A stretch of DNA of 53,433 nt from Prevotella sp. (GCA_017471465.1 JAFUTI010000036.1:1-53433); one strand, 5' to 3'. Shown: positions 42,724-52,064, counted from the first letter of the stretch. The notes: generated from the letters alone by a model not told the origin. Made by a program: numbers and translations.

Positions 42724-43749
42724 CTATCTTGTTGTTCCTCTTATGATTAAGCGAGTTCGCACGACGCGCTTCTCCACCTTGTCCATCGGGATGAGCCCCT
42801 CAACCTTGTCAATCAGGATCTCGGCAGCCTCCTCCCCTACCCGCTTGCCACGCTGTTCGACGGTGGTGAGCATCGGGTCGCAGGCCACGGCCCGCTGACC
42901 GTTGGTGAAGCCGCAGATACTGATATCCTCAGGCACGCGGAGGCCCATGCGCTTCACGGTGTAGAGGATACCGATGGCCGTATCGTCGTTGACAGCAAAG
43001 AAGGCATCGGGGTAGTAGTCGCCATCGAAGAGATCTGGCGTTATCAGTTCGGCGTCCTGACGGTTGTCGCAGATGCGTATCAGACTCTCGTCGTAAGGCA
43101 GACCGCGCTTCAGCAGGGCATCCTTGTAACCGTTGAAACGGTTCTTCGAGATTTCGAGTTGCATGGGCGAGCCATAGAACGCGATACGGCGGCAGCCAGT
43201 ATCCATGAGGTAGGTCACGGCATTGAACGCACCCATATAGTCGTCGACCACCACACGGCTCGCGTTTACGCCCGTACATATCCGGTCGTAGAACACGATA
43301 GGGATTCCGGCATCTATCAGTCGCTGGAAATGCTCATAGCTCTTGGTGTCCTTGGCTTGCGACACGATGACGCCACACACCTTCTGGCGGAGGAACATCT
43401 CACAGATGCGGGCCTCGCGCTCATATTGCTCGGCACTCAGTGCCACCATGATGTAATAGCCGCGGGCCATGGCCGTCTCCTCAATGCCCGTCAGGATGCT
43501 AGAGAAATAGTAATGTGTAAACTCCGGCACGATGACACCGATAATCTTCGACGGCATTACCCGGGCGTGGCGCAACGCCTCGCCCATCACGTTAGGATAG
43601 AAATTATGTTCGCGCGCGTATTGTTGTACCATACGCCGCCGTTCCTCGCTGATACGAGGTGAGTTCTGCAGTGCCCGTGACACGGTGGCCACCGAGATAC
43701 CCAACTCACGGGCTATATCCTTCATCGTGATTGACGTCTTGTCGCTCAT
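42724..43749 (-). CDS. LacI-family transcriptional regulator of the starch locus
   Basis: 341 residues. The N-terminal helix-turn-helix (TMKDIARELGISVATVSRAL, residues 8-27) and the hinge helix region are followed by a periplasmic-binding-like sugar domain (IIGVIVPEFTHYYFSSILTG; PDAFFAVNDDTAIGIL; ISICGFTNG). LacI-type proteins bind palindromes with a central CG, which matches the operator AAACGTTT found in the divergent intergenic region and upstream of malQ. Starch loci of Bacteroides are controlled by SusR, a membrane-bound protein of another family; here LacI takes that place by position. Operator spacing suggests it activates. It probably responds to maltose or maltooligosaccharides, which is inferred. 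Confidence 0.93.
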   Translation of the reverse strand: MSDKTSITMKDIARELGISVATVSRALQNSPRISEERRRMVQQYAREHNFYPNVMGEALRHARVMPSKIIGVIVPEFTHYYFSSILTGIEETAMARGYYIMVALSAEQYEREARICEMFLRQKVCGVIVSQAKDTKSYEHFQRLIDAGIPIVFYDRICTGVNASRVVVDDYMGAFNAVTYLMDTGCRRIAFYGSPMQLEISKNRFNGYKDALLKRGLPYDESLIRICDNRQDAELITPDLFDGDYYPDAFFAVNDDTAIGILYTVKRMGLRVPEDISICGFTNGQRAVACDPMLTTVEQRGKRVGEEAAEILIDKVEGLIPMDKVEKRVVRTRLIIRGTTR

Positions 43750-43777
43750 TTCGGTTTTTAGTTTACGTTTTCTGCTG

Positions 43778-43785
43778 CAAAAATA
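43778..43785 (-). promoter_or_regulatory. -7 promoter element of lacI
   Basis: The minus strand reads TATTTTTG (43785 to 43778), 28 bp before the ATG. The operator centre is 62.5 bp upstream of it. Confidence 0.55.
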
Positions 43786-43838
43786 GGAAAAATCCCCATG
43801 CAGCCCTTCACGGACGACTGTTAAAGTCCGATAATCTC

Positions 43839-43856
43839 AGTGCAAACGTTTGCACT
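43839..43856. promoter_or_regulatory. Perfect LacI-family operator between lacI and susC
   Basis: AGTGCAAACGTTTGCACT is an 18-bp perfect palindrome with the central CG typical of LacI-family sites. It lies midway between the divergent lacI and susC promoters: its centre (43847.5) is 62.5 bp from the lacI -7 box and 61.5 bp from the susC -7 box. Confidence 0.9.
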
Positions 43857-43908
43857 AACATAATAACGAATTTAAACAAAAAAAAGTACAATGAAAGCGA
43901 AAGAAAGC

Positions 43909-43916
43909 TATCTTTG
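43909..43916 (+). promoter_or_regulatory. -7 promoter element of the susCDEF operon
   Basis: TATCTTTG, 46 bp before the susC ATG, identical to the malQ -7. No -33 TTTG at the usual distance, again fitting activator dependence. Confidence 0.8.
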
Positions 43917-43962
43917 CACCGGAATTTTGTACTAAAACTATAAAAATTAACTAATTTAAGTA

Positions 43963-46900
43963 ATGATGAAGCAGGTAAACATTCGAATTCCGCTTAGGAT
44001 GCTCAGCCTTATTCTTGGGCTGTTCCTATCGGTAGGCGCCTTTGCACAGATTACGGTAAAGGGCCATGTGAAAGACTCGCAGGGAGAACCCATCATCGGA
44101 GCTACCATCCGTGTTGCCGGACAGGCATCGGGGGGGGCAATTTCTGACTTTGACGGAAATTTCACCATCTCTGCCAAACAGGGCGCTACGCTCTCCATTT
44201 CCTACGTAGGCTACCAGACGGCTACCGTCCAGGCCGCCCCCAGCGTCACCGTGACACTGCAGGAAGACGCCAACACCCTGAACGACGTGGTGGTCATCGG
44301 CTACGGTGTGGCTAAGAAGAACGACCTCACCGGATCTGTCGTAGCCATGAAGCCCGATGAGAAGAACCACGGTATCGTCACCACGGCCCAGGACATGATC
44401 CAGGGTAAGATTGCCGGTGTGAACGTCACCACGGCCAATGGTGCTCCCGGCGAAGGTGCTGAGATCCGTATCCGCGGCGGCGCTTCGCTGAACGCCTCTA
44501 ACAGTCCGCTGATTGTCATCGACGGCATGCCGATGGACAACAACGCCACGAAAGGTATGAACAACCCGCTGGCACTGGTGAACCCTAACGACATCGAGTC
44601 GTTCACCGTACTGAAAGACGCCTCGGCCACGGCCATCTATGGTAGCCGCGGTTCTAACGGTGTCATCATCATCACCACCAAGAAGGGTCGTAAGAATCAG
44701 GCTCCGAAGGTGGCTTACAACGGCACGTTCTCCGTCAGCTCTATCTCCAAGAAGCTTGACGTGATGGACGCTGACGAGTACCGCCAGTTCATCAAGGACT
44801 ACTATGGTGAAGGCTCTGACGCCTACAAAGGTCTCGGCGACGCCAACACCGACTGGCAGGACGAGATCTACCGCAGCGGTATCAGCCACGACCACAACGT
44901 GAGCGTCACCGGCGGCATCGGCAACTCGAAGTGGGCTATGCCTTACCGCGTCAGTGCCGGCTACACCAACCAGCAGGGTATCCTGAAGGGCTCTGACTAC
45001 AGCCGCGTCACCGCAGGCTTTACGCTGAACCCGTCGCTCCTTGACGACCACCTGAACCTGAACGTCAACGGTAAGTACGCCTACTCGAAGACGAATCCGG
45101 GCGGCCAGGGTGCCATTGGCAACGCCACCCGCATGGATCCGACGCGTCCCATCATGAGCGACGGCGACGCGTTCAAGGGCTGGGGCGGCTACTGGCAGTG
45201 GACGAAACCCACGACAAGCTATGACCCCACCTTCTCTTACGACCGCAACAGCGACGCCCCGTCGAACCCCGTAGAGCAGATTGAGAACTACACGTTCTAC
45301 AAGAAGTCTAACGTGCTGCTCGGTAACTTCGAGGCCGACTATAAGATTCACGGCTTGGAGGACATCCGCCTGCACATGAACCTCGCTGGCGAATATGCAA
45401 CAGGTGGTGAGTACAACTCGCCCTCTCGCTACTCTACCTACGGCTACTACTACGGCTGGGACGGCGAGAACACCGAGGAGAAGTACAACCTCATCGCTAC
45501 CGCCTATGCACAGTACTACAAGGACTTCAACAAGGATCATCACTTCGACCTGATGGGCGGTTACGAATACAGCCGCACGAAGTACTGGGGCGGCGAGACC
45601 GGTGCCTCGTACTATCCCTCTACCTATCTGGGTACTGACGACGACGGCAATCCCAAGGCCGGCACCCTCAACCAGCAGACCGACCTGGAATGGAAAGGCC
45701 AGATGGTGCTCGTCAGCTGGTACGGACGTGCCAACTACACGCTCATGGACCGCTACCTGCTCACCTTTACCGCCCGTTACGACGGTTCGAGCCGCTTCGC
45801 CGACGGTCATCGCTGGGGCTTCTTCCCCTCTGCTGCCGCCGCCTGGCGTATCAAGGACGAGGCCTTCATGAAGAACATCGATGCCGTCAGCGACCTGAAG
45901 CTGCGTCTCGGCTGGGGTAAGACTGGTCAGCAGGATACCGGCAAGGAGTACTACACGCCGGTCTACAAGATGACCACCGGTACCGACCGTCTCTATCCTA
46001 TCGGTCCCGACAACAGCGGTCGCCTGTTCCAGCCGCTGGTCTATAACAATGAACTGACGTGGGAGACCACCACGACATGGAACGTCGGTCTGGACTTCGG
46101 CATGTGGAACCAGCGCCTGACATTGAACGTCGACGCCTACAAGCGCAACACCACCGACCTGCTCTGCACACCGACCATCGCTGCCGGTCAGAACTACGAC
46201 AACGCCATGCTGCTGAATGCTGGCGAGCTGCAGAACTACGGTATTGAAATCGCCCTCACTGGCAAGCCTATTGTCAGCAAGGACTGGTTCGTAGAGCTGG
46301 GTGTCAACGCTGCCTATAATAAGAATGAGGTGAAGGAGCTGTACGGTGGCCGCGACATGATTGAGGCCGGTCTGACCGTCGGTATGCAGAAGAACCTCAC
46401 CTACCACAAGGTGGGTCAGCCCGCCAACTCCTTCTGGGTCTACCAGCAGGTGTACGACGCTACGGGACGTCCTATCCAGGGTGCTTACGTCGACCGTAAC
46501 GGCGACGGTGCCATCGACGACAACGACCGCTACTTCTACAAGAACATCCACGCCCCGTGGACCGGCGGTTTCTACCTGAAGTTTGCCTATAAGAACTGGG
46601 ATCTCGGCACCAACTTCCGTGCCAGCCTCGGCAACTACGTCTACAACGACCTCATCGAGAGCCGTATGAACACCGACGTACGCTACAACGCCTCGAAGAA
46701 CTTCTACGAGAACACCACTCCTGAGGTGGCTGCCCTGAAGTGGAAGTCGTACGACTATCCGCTGTCAGACTACTTCGTACAGAACGCCTCGTTCCTGAAG
46801 TGCGACAACATCACCCTGGGCTACAACTTCGAGAATCTGCTGAAGATAGGCAACTACCAAGGTCTCGGCGGACGTATCTATGCTTCTTGCACCAACGTCT

Positions 46901-47010
46901 TCACCATCACCAAGTACGATGGACTTGACCCCGAACAGGCTTCCGGTTTCGAGGGCAGCGTCTATCCGCGTAGCCGCACCTTCCTCCTGGGACTTAACCT
47001 GAACTTCTAA
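43963..47010 (+). CDS. susC: SusC, TonB-dependent starch oligosaccharide transporter
   Basis: 1015 residues (ATG pair at 43963/43966). The signal peptide ends VGAFAQ. The CarboxypepD_reg domain is about 30-100 (ITVKGHVKDSQGEPIIGATI). The TonB-box-like DVVVIGYG is at 108-115, then the plug with DMIQGKIAGVNVTTANGAPG and TAIYGSRGSNGVIIITTKKG. The beta-barrel ends in FLLGLNLNF. Assignment to starch rests on its neighbours (SusD, SusE/F, SusA, SusB, PulA, MalQ) and on similarity of the start and plug to Bacteroides SusC. It imports maltooligosaccharides across the outer membrane with SusD as lid. First gene of susC-D-E-F. Confidence 0.96.
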   Translation: MMKQVNIRIPLRMLSLILGLFLSVGAFAQITVKGHVKDSQGEPIIGATIRVAGQASGGAISDFDGNFTISAKQGATLSISYVGYQTATVQAAPSVTVTLQEDANTLNDVVVIGYGVAKKNDLTGSVVAMKPDEKNHGIVTTAQDMIQGKIAGVNVTTANGAPGEGAEIRIRGGASLNASNSPLIVIDGMPMDNNATKGMNNPLALVNPNDIESFTVLKDASATAIYGSRGSNGVIIITTKKGRKNQAPKVAYNGTFSVSSISKKLDVMDADEYRQFIKDYYGEGSDAYKGLGDANTDWQDEIYRSGISHDHNVSVTGGIGNSKWAMPYRVSAGYTNQQGILKGSDYSRVTAGFTLNPSLLDDHLNLNVNGKYAYSKTNPGGQGAIGNATRMDPTRPIMSDGDAFKGWGGYWQWTKPTTSYDPTFSYDRNSDAPSNPVEQIENYTFYKKSNVLLGNFEADYKIHGLEDIRLHMNLAGEYATGGEYNSPSRYSTYGYYYGWDGENTEEKYNLIATAYAQYYKDFNKDHHFDLMGGYEYSRTKYWGGETGASYYPSTYLGTDDDGNPKAGTLNQQTDLEWKGQMVLVSWYGRANYTLMDRYLLTFTARYDGSSRFADGHRWGFFPSAAAAWRIKDEAFMKNIDAVSDLKLRLGWGKTGQQDTGKEYYTPVYKMTTGTDRLYPIGPDNSGRLFQPLVYNNELTWETTTTWNVGLDFGMWNQRLTLNVDAYKRNTTDLLCTPTIAAGQNYDNAMLLNAGELQNYGIEIALTGKPIVSKDWFVELGVNAAYNKNEVKELYGGRDMIEAGLTVGMQKNLTYHKVGQPANSFWVYQQVYDATGRPIQGAYVDRNGDGAIDDNDRYFYKNIHAPWTGGFYLKFAYKNWDLGTNFRASLGNYVYNDLIESRMNTDVRYNASKNFYENTTPEVAALKWKSYDYPLSDYFVQNASFLKCDNITLGYNFENLLKIGNYQGLGGRIYASCTNVFTITKYDGLDPEQASGFEGSVYPRSRTFLLGLNLNF

Positions 47011-47039
47011 TCACACAACCAATAAAATAAGAACGCAAT

Positions 47040-48749
47040 ATGAAACTCAATATTTTCAAAGCAATGGTTCCTGCAGCCTTACTCCTGGCTGCCAGCGTAA
47101 CCTCCTGCATGGACGACCTGGACAAGGGCAACATCGACCCTACCGTACAGGCTGAGCCCGACCTCACCGCGCTCTACAGCAAGTGCTACGCCTGCCTCAT
47201 CCTGGAAGGTATGGACGGCAATGCCGACTTCAAGTCTGACGACAACGGTAAGACGACACTCGTGCGTAACATTTTCAACGCCAACGTGCTGTCTACCGAT
47301 GAAGGCATCTGCTGGTGGACTGACGGTGGCCTTGAGGACTATGGAAAAAACACACCGAAACCCAACAGTGACGCTATCCGCTTCCTGTACTACCGTCTGA
47401 TCATGGACATCAGCTACTGTAACCACTACTTGGAGCTCGATGCTGCCCAGGCCGACCAGACGAAGCTGGCCGAGGTACGCTTCATCCGCGCATACCTCTA
47501 CTATCAGATGCTCGACCTCTTCGGCGACCCCGCTTTCATCCCCGCCGTGTCGTCTGATATGCCCAAGCAGGCTCACGCTTACAACAGCAAGTTCCAGGAG
47601 GGTATGAGCCGCAGCGAGATGCTGACCCTGGGACGAGAGTATCTCTTCGGCTGGGTTGAGAACGAGCTGAAGACGGCCGAGGCCAACCTGATGGCTCCGC
47701 AGCCGAAGACCGATAGCGACCCGAACTACGGCCGCGTCGACAAGGCAGCCGCCTGGCTCATGCTGAGCCGCCTCTACCTGAACGCCGGTACCTACCTGAA
47801 CAACGACGGACAGAACAACCCCTACTGGGCACAGGCTTTAGAGTATGCCGAGAAGGCTATCACCTCTGGCTACCAGCTGTTCGACGAGAGCAAGATGTCG
47901 GCTGCAGCCAAGGGTAACGGTTACAAGCCTTACGACCTGCTCTTCATGGGCGACAATGGTTCCAACGGTGCCAGCTGCGAGGCTATCTTCCCCCTGCTGC
48001 AGGATGGTAAGAAGACCAAGGCCTGGGGCGGTTCGATGTTCTTCATCGCCGCTATGTGGAATCCCGACATGGCTACTGTCACTGGTTTGGATGCCGCTAC
48101 CACGAACAACACGTGGGCCGGCATGCGCTGCCGTCCGCAGCTGTTGGAGAAATTCACAAACAACCCCAACTCTTACGTAGGGAAGACAGCTGCCGAGATT
48201 CGCGCTATGTCGAGCGATGACCGTGCCATCTTCTGGGGTAAAGACCATACGCTCTCAGTATTGCCCAACAGCGAGTTCTCGCACGGCATTACCACACCGA
48301 AGTGGAACAACAACTACTCCAACGGCGGCACACCACATGACGCCGGCGACGTCGATATCGACTTCTTCCTGCTGCGTGTCGCTGAGGCTTACCTGAACGC
48401 TGCTGAGGCTGCCCTGCACACTGGTGCTGCCGACAAGGCCAAGCAGTATATGGATGCCATCCGCACCCGTGCACACGCTGCCACCCGCGGCAGCTACACC
48501 CTCGACGACGTGCTCGACGAGCGTGCCCGTGAGATGTACTTCGAAGGCATCCGCCGTCCCGACCTCATCCGCTACAACCGCTTCGGTGGCATCGACGTCG
48601 CCTACGGCTGGGAAGGCAAGGGCGGTAACGAGACCTATACAGGTGCTGCCTTCGAGAAGTATCTCAACGTCTACCCCATCCCCTCGACCGAGGTCATGGC
48701 CAATACGAACCTGACCCAGATTGACGGCTATAACGAAATTGATAATTGA
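47040..48749 (+). CDS. susD: SusD, starch-binding outer-membrane lipoprotein
   Basis: 569 residues. Lipobox SVTSC (Cys23) followed by MDDLDKGNIDP, a hallmark opening of starch SusD proteins with the acidic export signal. TPR-type helices include VRFIRAYLYYQMLDLFGDPA. The C-terminus has VLDERAREMYFEGIRRPDLI and PIPSTEVMANTNLTQ. It binds helical starch chains at the surface and caps SusC. It starts 29 nt after susC and ends 19 nt before susE; its last codons run into the AT-rich GATAATTGATAACTGAAAAC type of sequence common between genes here. Confidence 0.96.
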   Translation: MKLNIFKAMVPAALLLAASVTSCMDDLDKGNIDPTVQAEPDLTALYSKCYACLILEGMDGNADFKSDDNGKTTLVRNIFNANVLSTDEGICWWTDGGLEDYGKNTPKPNSDAIRFLYYRLIMDISYCNHYLELDAAQADQTKLAEVRFIRAYLYYQMLDLFGDPAFIPAVSSDMPKQAHAYNSKFQEGMSRSEMLTLGREYLFGWVENELKTAEANLMAPQPKTDSDPNYGRVDKAAAWLMLSRLYLNAGTYLNNDGQNNPYWAQALEYAEKAITSGYQLFDESKMSAAAKGNGYKPYDLLFMGDNGSNGASCEAIFPLLQDGKKTKAWGGSMFFIAAMWNPDMATVTGLDAATTNNTWAGMRCRPQLLEKFTNNPNSYVGKTAAEIRAMSSDDRAIFWGKDHTLSVLPNSEFSHGITTPKWNNNYSNGGTPHDAGDVDIDFFLLRVAEAYLNAAEAALHTGAADKAKQYMDAIRTRAHAATRGSYTLDDVLDERAREMYFEGIRRPDLIRYNRFGGIDVAYGWEGKGGNETYTGAAFEKYLNVYPIPSTEVMANTNLTQIDGYNEIDN

Positions 48750-48768
48750 TAACTGAAAACTGAAGATT

Positions 48769-50019
48769 ATGAACAGCAAGATATTTCATTCCCTGACCGT
48801 GTTCATGGCAGGTTGCGGCCTGGCCGCAACACTGACGGCCTGTTCTGACGACAACGACTCTAACCCGTCGCTGATACAGCCCACCGGGTTCACGCTGAAC
48901 ACGCCGGCATACGTCAATGAGACCGTTGACTTAGAGACGACCAGCGAACTGCAGCTGACGTGGAACCAGCCGCAGTATACGGCCGACAACGCACCGCTAC
49001 TGGTGACCTACGAGATACAGGTGTCGCCCACCAACTCGTTCACCGTGTCTACCGACCAGGCTGCTGCCGACGAGAGCGGCGCCACCGTGGCCGACTATGC
49101 CGCACTGGCTCGTACAACGACGAAGTGCATCTACACCCTGGTGTCAGCCGACCTCGCCAAGGCTCTCATGCAGATTAAGAGATGGGCGGTCACCGAGGTG
49201 CCCGAGGTACAGACGGCCTTCATCCGTATCAACGCCTTCATCGACGAGAACGGCACACGCCTGAACAGCGTCGTCTCGAACGCCGTCGAACTGAAGTTCA
49301 ACCCCTATTACATCGAGCTGAAGGACGCTGCTCCCATCATGTGGTATCTCGTGGGTAACAATATCCTCGACGGCGGATGGAGCAACAATCCTGGCGTCAG
49401 CAGCCTGCCGATGATGATCCAGAGCGACTACGCCTACGACAAGGCTACCGGCACCGGTGAGATTACCTACCTGAACTACTTCACCACCGACGGCTGGAAG
49501 ATTCAGCCCGCCGACTTCAACTGGGACTATGGCTTTATGGCCTACAAATCGAGCGAAGATGCTGCAGCAGAAGCAAACAAAGCCCTCTATCGTAACGGCG
49601 GCAAAGACTATGGCAACATCTGGTGCGACCCTGAAGGCTACTACTTAGTGACAGTCAACACGGCCACCAACGAGTGCTCCATCGTGAAGCAGGACATCAC
49701 GCCGAAGGTCTACTCACAGATTTGCATGGCCGGATCGTTCAACGACTGGGGCGACACCAACATGACACCTGCCAACAAGGAGGGTGAGAACCACGTATGG
49801 GTTTACATCATGGAAGTTCCTGCCGGCGAGACCGTGCAGATGAAGTTCAAGATTGCCGGCTCGTGGGACACCAACTGGGGCTACGGCTCTGAGGACGGTG
49901 AGGTGAACACCATTGGCAAGGGCACCGGCGGTGGCAAGAACATCGGCGTGGCCGAGGGTACGTGGATCATCGTCTTCAACGACATCACCGGTGAGTTCAA
50001 TATCCGCGCCCAGGAGTAA
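48769..50019 (+). CDS. susE: SusE-like starch-binding surface lipoprotein
   Basis: 416 residues. Lipobox LTAC (Cys25) then SDDNDSNP. The N-terminal Ig-like domain (about 35-180) fits the SusE family: TGFTLNTPAYVNETVDLETT and LQLTWNQPQYTADNAPLLVT. Two C-terminal starch-binding domains follow, near 190-300 (MWYLVGNNILDGGWSNN) and 310-416 (ICMAGSFNDWGDTNMTPANK), each with the aromatic residues expected for glucan stacking. Non-enzymatic; it holds starch near SusC/D. It starts 19 nt after susD. Confidence 0.9.
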   Translation: MNSKIFHSLTVFMAGCGLAATLTACSDDNDSNPSLIQPTGFTLNTPAYVNETVDLETTSELQLTWNQPQYTADNAPLLVTYEIQVSPTNSFTVSTDQAAADESGATVADYAALARTTTKCIYTLVSADLAKALMQIKRWAVTEVPEVQTAFIRINAFIDENGTRLNSVVSNAVELKFNPYYIELKDAAPIMWYLVGNNILDGGWSNNPGVSSLPMMIQSDYAYDKATGTGEITYLNYFTTDGWKIQPADFNWDYGFMAYKSSEDAAAEANKALYRNGGKDYGNIWCDPEGYYLVTVNTATNECSIVKQDITPKVYSQICMAGSFNDWGDTNMTPANKEGENHVWVYIMEVPAGETVQMKFKIAGSWDTNWGYGSEDGEVNTIGKGTGGGKNIGVAEGTWIIVFNDITGEFNIRAQE

Positions 50020-50050
50020 ACAGTTAGAAACCATTAAAGACTGAAAGATT

Positions 50051-51556
50051 ATGAAGAAACATATTTTATTTGGTATCGCCTTGGTAGCAGGACTATGGTC
50101 CTGCACCGAGGACTACACCGACTGGAGCAGTCCACAGAGCAATGCTGCCAAGGAGGCTGCACAGGAACTGGAGCTGACAATCCAGCCCAAAGTCAGCAAT
50201 ATCGACTTCGCCAGCTATACGGGCGAGACGGTGCAGCTGTTCACGACAAACCTCACCGCAGAGCAGGCTGAAGACTATTCCGTGATTATCTCTAACGAAG
50301 ACAACAGCAAGACGCTCGATGAAGTGCTGACTGCCGATGCTAACGGCTACGTGGCTACCAGCGACCTGATAGAGGCTGTCAAGACGCTTTATGGCGCCAA
50401 CCCCACGGAGCGTACACTGAACATTACAATAGTCACAATTGCTGTCAACGCCACGGCTGACGGTAATGTCAGCGTACAACGTGCCTCGTCACCCTTCCAA
50501 CTGAAGGCCAAGCTTGCTGCACCATATATTGATGCTAATGGCTACTACGTGGTCGGCAATATCGACGGCTGGACATGTACACGCGTCGATGCGTTCCACA
50601 TGACCAACAGCGGTGGCGACGTCTACGACAATCCCGAGTTCTCGGTGACCATCGATGCCGTAGACGGCATCGAGACCTACGAGATTAAGATGATTCCCGC
50701 AGCCGACTTCAATGCCGACGGTACTGTTAACTCGTGGATCCGTGCCTTCTCAGCACCTGTTGGTGTCGACACTCCTGCCTACGAAGGTCTGCTGTCGAAC
50801 AGCAATGCCGGCGGTAACATTAAGTTCAGCGCTGACGAGGATGCCGATAGTTACACCATCACCGTCAACGCCATGACAAGCACCTACACTGTCGAGCCCA
50901 ACATGGCCGCCAACATGACCATCATCGACACTGATCCTATACTCTACCTCACCGGCGACCACTACAACTGGGGCGGCGGCGACAACGGCTGGATACCTCT
51001 CGTCCCCGTACTCGTCAAGACATGGGAAGGCGAGACTGCCAACAACACCTCGTGGATAATCATCTACCTGCACGAGGGTGAGCAGTTCAAGTTCGCTCCG
51101 CAGGCAGGCTGGGGTAACGATTTCGGTATGTCGGCCAAGATCATCGACTCGGCAGGCATGAACCCGAGCGGCGACAACAACATCGTCGTGGGCAATGCCG
51201 GCTGGTATCTCATCAAGGTCATCAACGGCGAGGAGCGCATCGTCGAGTTCCTCAAGCCTGAGGTCTACCTCATTGGCGACTGCAGCTCCGCAGGTTGGAA
51301 TGTCGACACCTCGGGCCTCTTCACCATTCCCACTACAGAAAAGGGCAAGTTCGTGTCGCCAGCCTTCGTCAATGACGCTGAAGTGCGCATGTGCGTCAAA
51401 CTTGAGGGCTTCGAATGGTGGCAGACGGAATTCGTCGTCACTAACACAGGCGCCATCGACTACCGTGCCAGTGGCGGCGACCAGGCTCGTGTCAAGGTCA
51501 ACGCAGGCCAGAAGTGCTACCTGAACTTCAACAATGGCTCTGGTTCGTACAAGTAA
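50051..51556 (+). CDS. susF: SusF/SusE-like starch-binding surface lipoprotein
   Basis: 501 residues. Lipobox GLWSC (Cys18) followed by TEDYTDW. The N-terminal domain (about 40-150) is beta-rich with ELTIQPKVSNIDFASYTGET. Starch-binding-type domains follow: NGYYVVGNIDGWTCTRV (about 160), ILYLTGDHYNWGGGDNGWIP (about 297) and EVYLIGDCSSAGWNVDTSG (about 407). Three such domains fit SusF rather than SusE. Last gene of the susCDEF unit; a terminator follows within 30 bp. A surface amylase gene (susG) that follows in Bacteroides is absent here. Confidence 0.88.
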   Translation: MKKHILFGIALVAGLWSCTEDYTDWSSPQSNAAKEAAQELELTIQPKVSNIDFASYTGETVQLFTTNLTAEQAEDYSVIISNEDNSKTLDEVLTADANGYVATSDLIEAVKTLYGANPTERTLNITIVTIAVNATADGNVSVQRASSPFQLKAKLAAPYIDANGYYVVGNIDGWTCTRVDAFHMTNSGGDVYDNPEFSVTIDAVDGIETYEIKMIPAADFNADGTVNSWIRAFSAPVGVDTPAYEGLLSNSNAGGNIKFSADEDADSYTITVNAMTSTYTVEPNMAANMTIIDTDPILYLTGDHYNWGGGDNGWIPLVPVLVKTWEGETANNTSWIIIYLHEGEQFKFAPQAGWGNDFGMSAKIIDSAGMNPSGDNNIVVGNAGWYLIKVINGEERIVEFLKPEVYLIGDCSSAGWNVDTSGLFTIPTTEKGKFVSPAFVNDAEVRMCVKLEGFEWWQTEFVVTNTGAIDYRASGGDQARVKVNAGQKCYLNFNNGSGSYK

Positions 51557-51583
51557 TCAACGACCACTGACTTTACTTAAAGG

Positions 51584-51615
51584 GGGCGTCCGGCTGCAGC
51601 TGGGCGCTCTTTGTT
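51584..51615 (+). terminator. Terminator of the susCDEF operon
   Basis: GGGCGTCCGGCTGCAGCTGG with the following GCGCTC forms a near-perfect palindrome (13-bp half-stems with one mismatch and two G-T pairs), followed by TTTGTTGTT. It begins 27 bp after the susF stop. Confidence 0.7.
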
Positions 51616-51634
51616 GTTACGCACTTTTTCCACG

Positions 51635-51697
51635 CCGTGAAATTTTTACGAGAGGCCGCGAAATTTTTACGAAAGGCCGCGAAATTTTTACGAGAGG
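51635..51697. repeat. Three tandem 21-bp units downstream of susF
   Basis: Units at 51635-51655, 51656-51676 and 51677-51697, each of the form CCGyGAAATTTTTACGArAG then G, with one or two differences. A fourth partial unit (CCGTG) follows. They lie in the intergenic region after the operon terminator. No gene is supported here, although the period of 21 keeps a frame open. Confidence 0.9.
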
Positions 51698-51736
51698 CCG
51701 TGTGGTGAATCTACAAAAAAAATATTTGAAACATCT

Positions 51737-51858
51737 TTTGTCGTCACTTAGGTGGTAATACGTTGATTTTCAATAAGTTGCGACGTGACAACAAAACAAG
51801 GAAGTGACGACAAAGCAAAGGTGTGTCGTCACCCCACCACCTTGTCACCACGTCGTAA
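51737..51858. repeat. Nested inverted-repeat region
   Basis: TTTGTCGTCACTT (51737-51749) is perfectly inverted at 51802-51814. A second set forms a stacked stem: TTGCGACGTG (51778-51787) with CACGTCGTAA (51849-51858, 9 of 10), ACAAGG with CCTTGT (51796-51801, 51840-51845), and GTGACGACA with TGTCGTCAC (51804-51812, 51824-51832). The two sets compete for 51804-51812. The rest of the gap up to 52003 is AT-rich with no gene seen. Confidence 0.75.
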
Positions 51859-52003
51859 CTCGCTCATTTTCAATCAGATAGATCAGGCGTGACGATAAAC
51901 ACGAAAAAAAAATCATATTTCCCACCAGGTGCCTCGTTTTTTTAGATTGCAGAAGAAGAATCATAGCACAGGGAAAAACAGCTGCACAAAAAAGAGCAAA
52001 AAG

Positions 52004-52036
52004 TTTTGTTCTGCTCTCTACTTTTTCGTAACTTTG
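52004..52036 (+). promoter_or_regulatory. Promoter of the membrane protein gene
   Basis: TTTTG (52004-52008), 20 bp spacer, TAACTTTG (52029-52036). Both elements fit the Bacteroidetes consensus, 28 bp before the ATG at 52065. Confidence 0.8.
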
Positions 52037-52064
52037 CAGCGCAAAATGCCGCTATAGACATTCT

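Noticed and set aside
44026-46551. 841-codon ORF antisense to susC
   Set aside because: It is a mirror of the codon usage of susC; the translation (Val-, Gly-, His-rich, no domain) shows no family resemblance and no promoter is associated.
51534-51758. 74-codon ORF with GREIFTR heptapeptide repeats
   Set aside because: It starts inside susF and the repeats are the by-product of the 21-bp tandem units; the operon terminator lies within it and there is no start signal.
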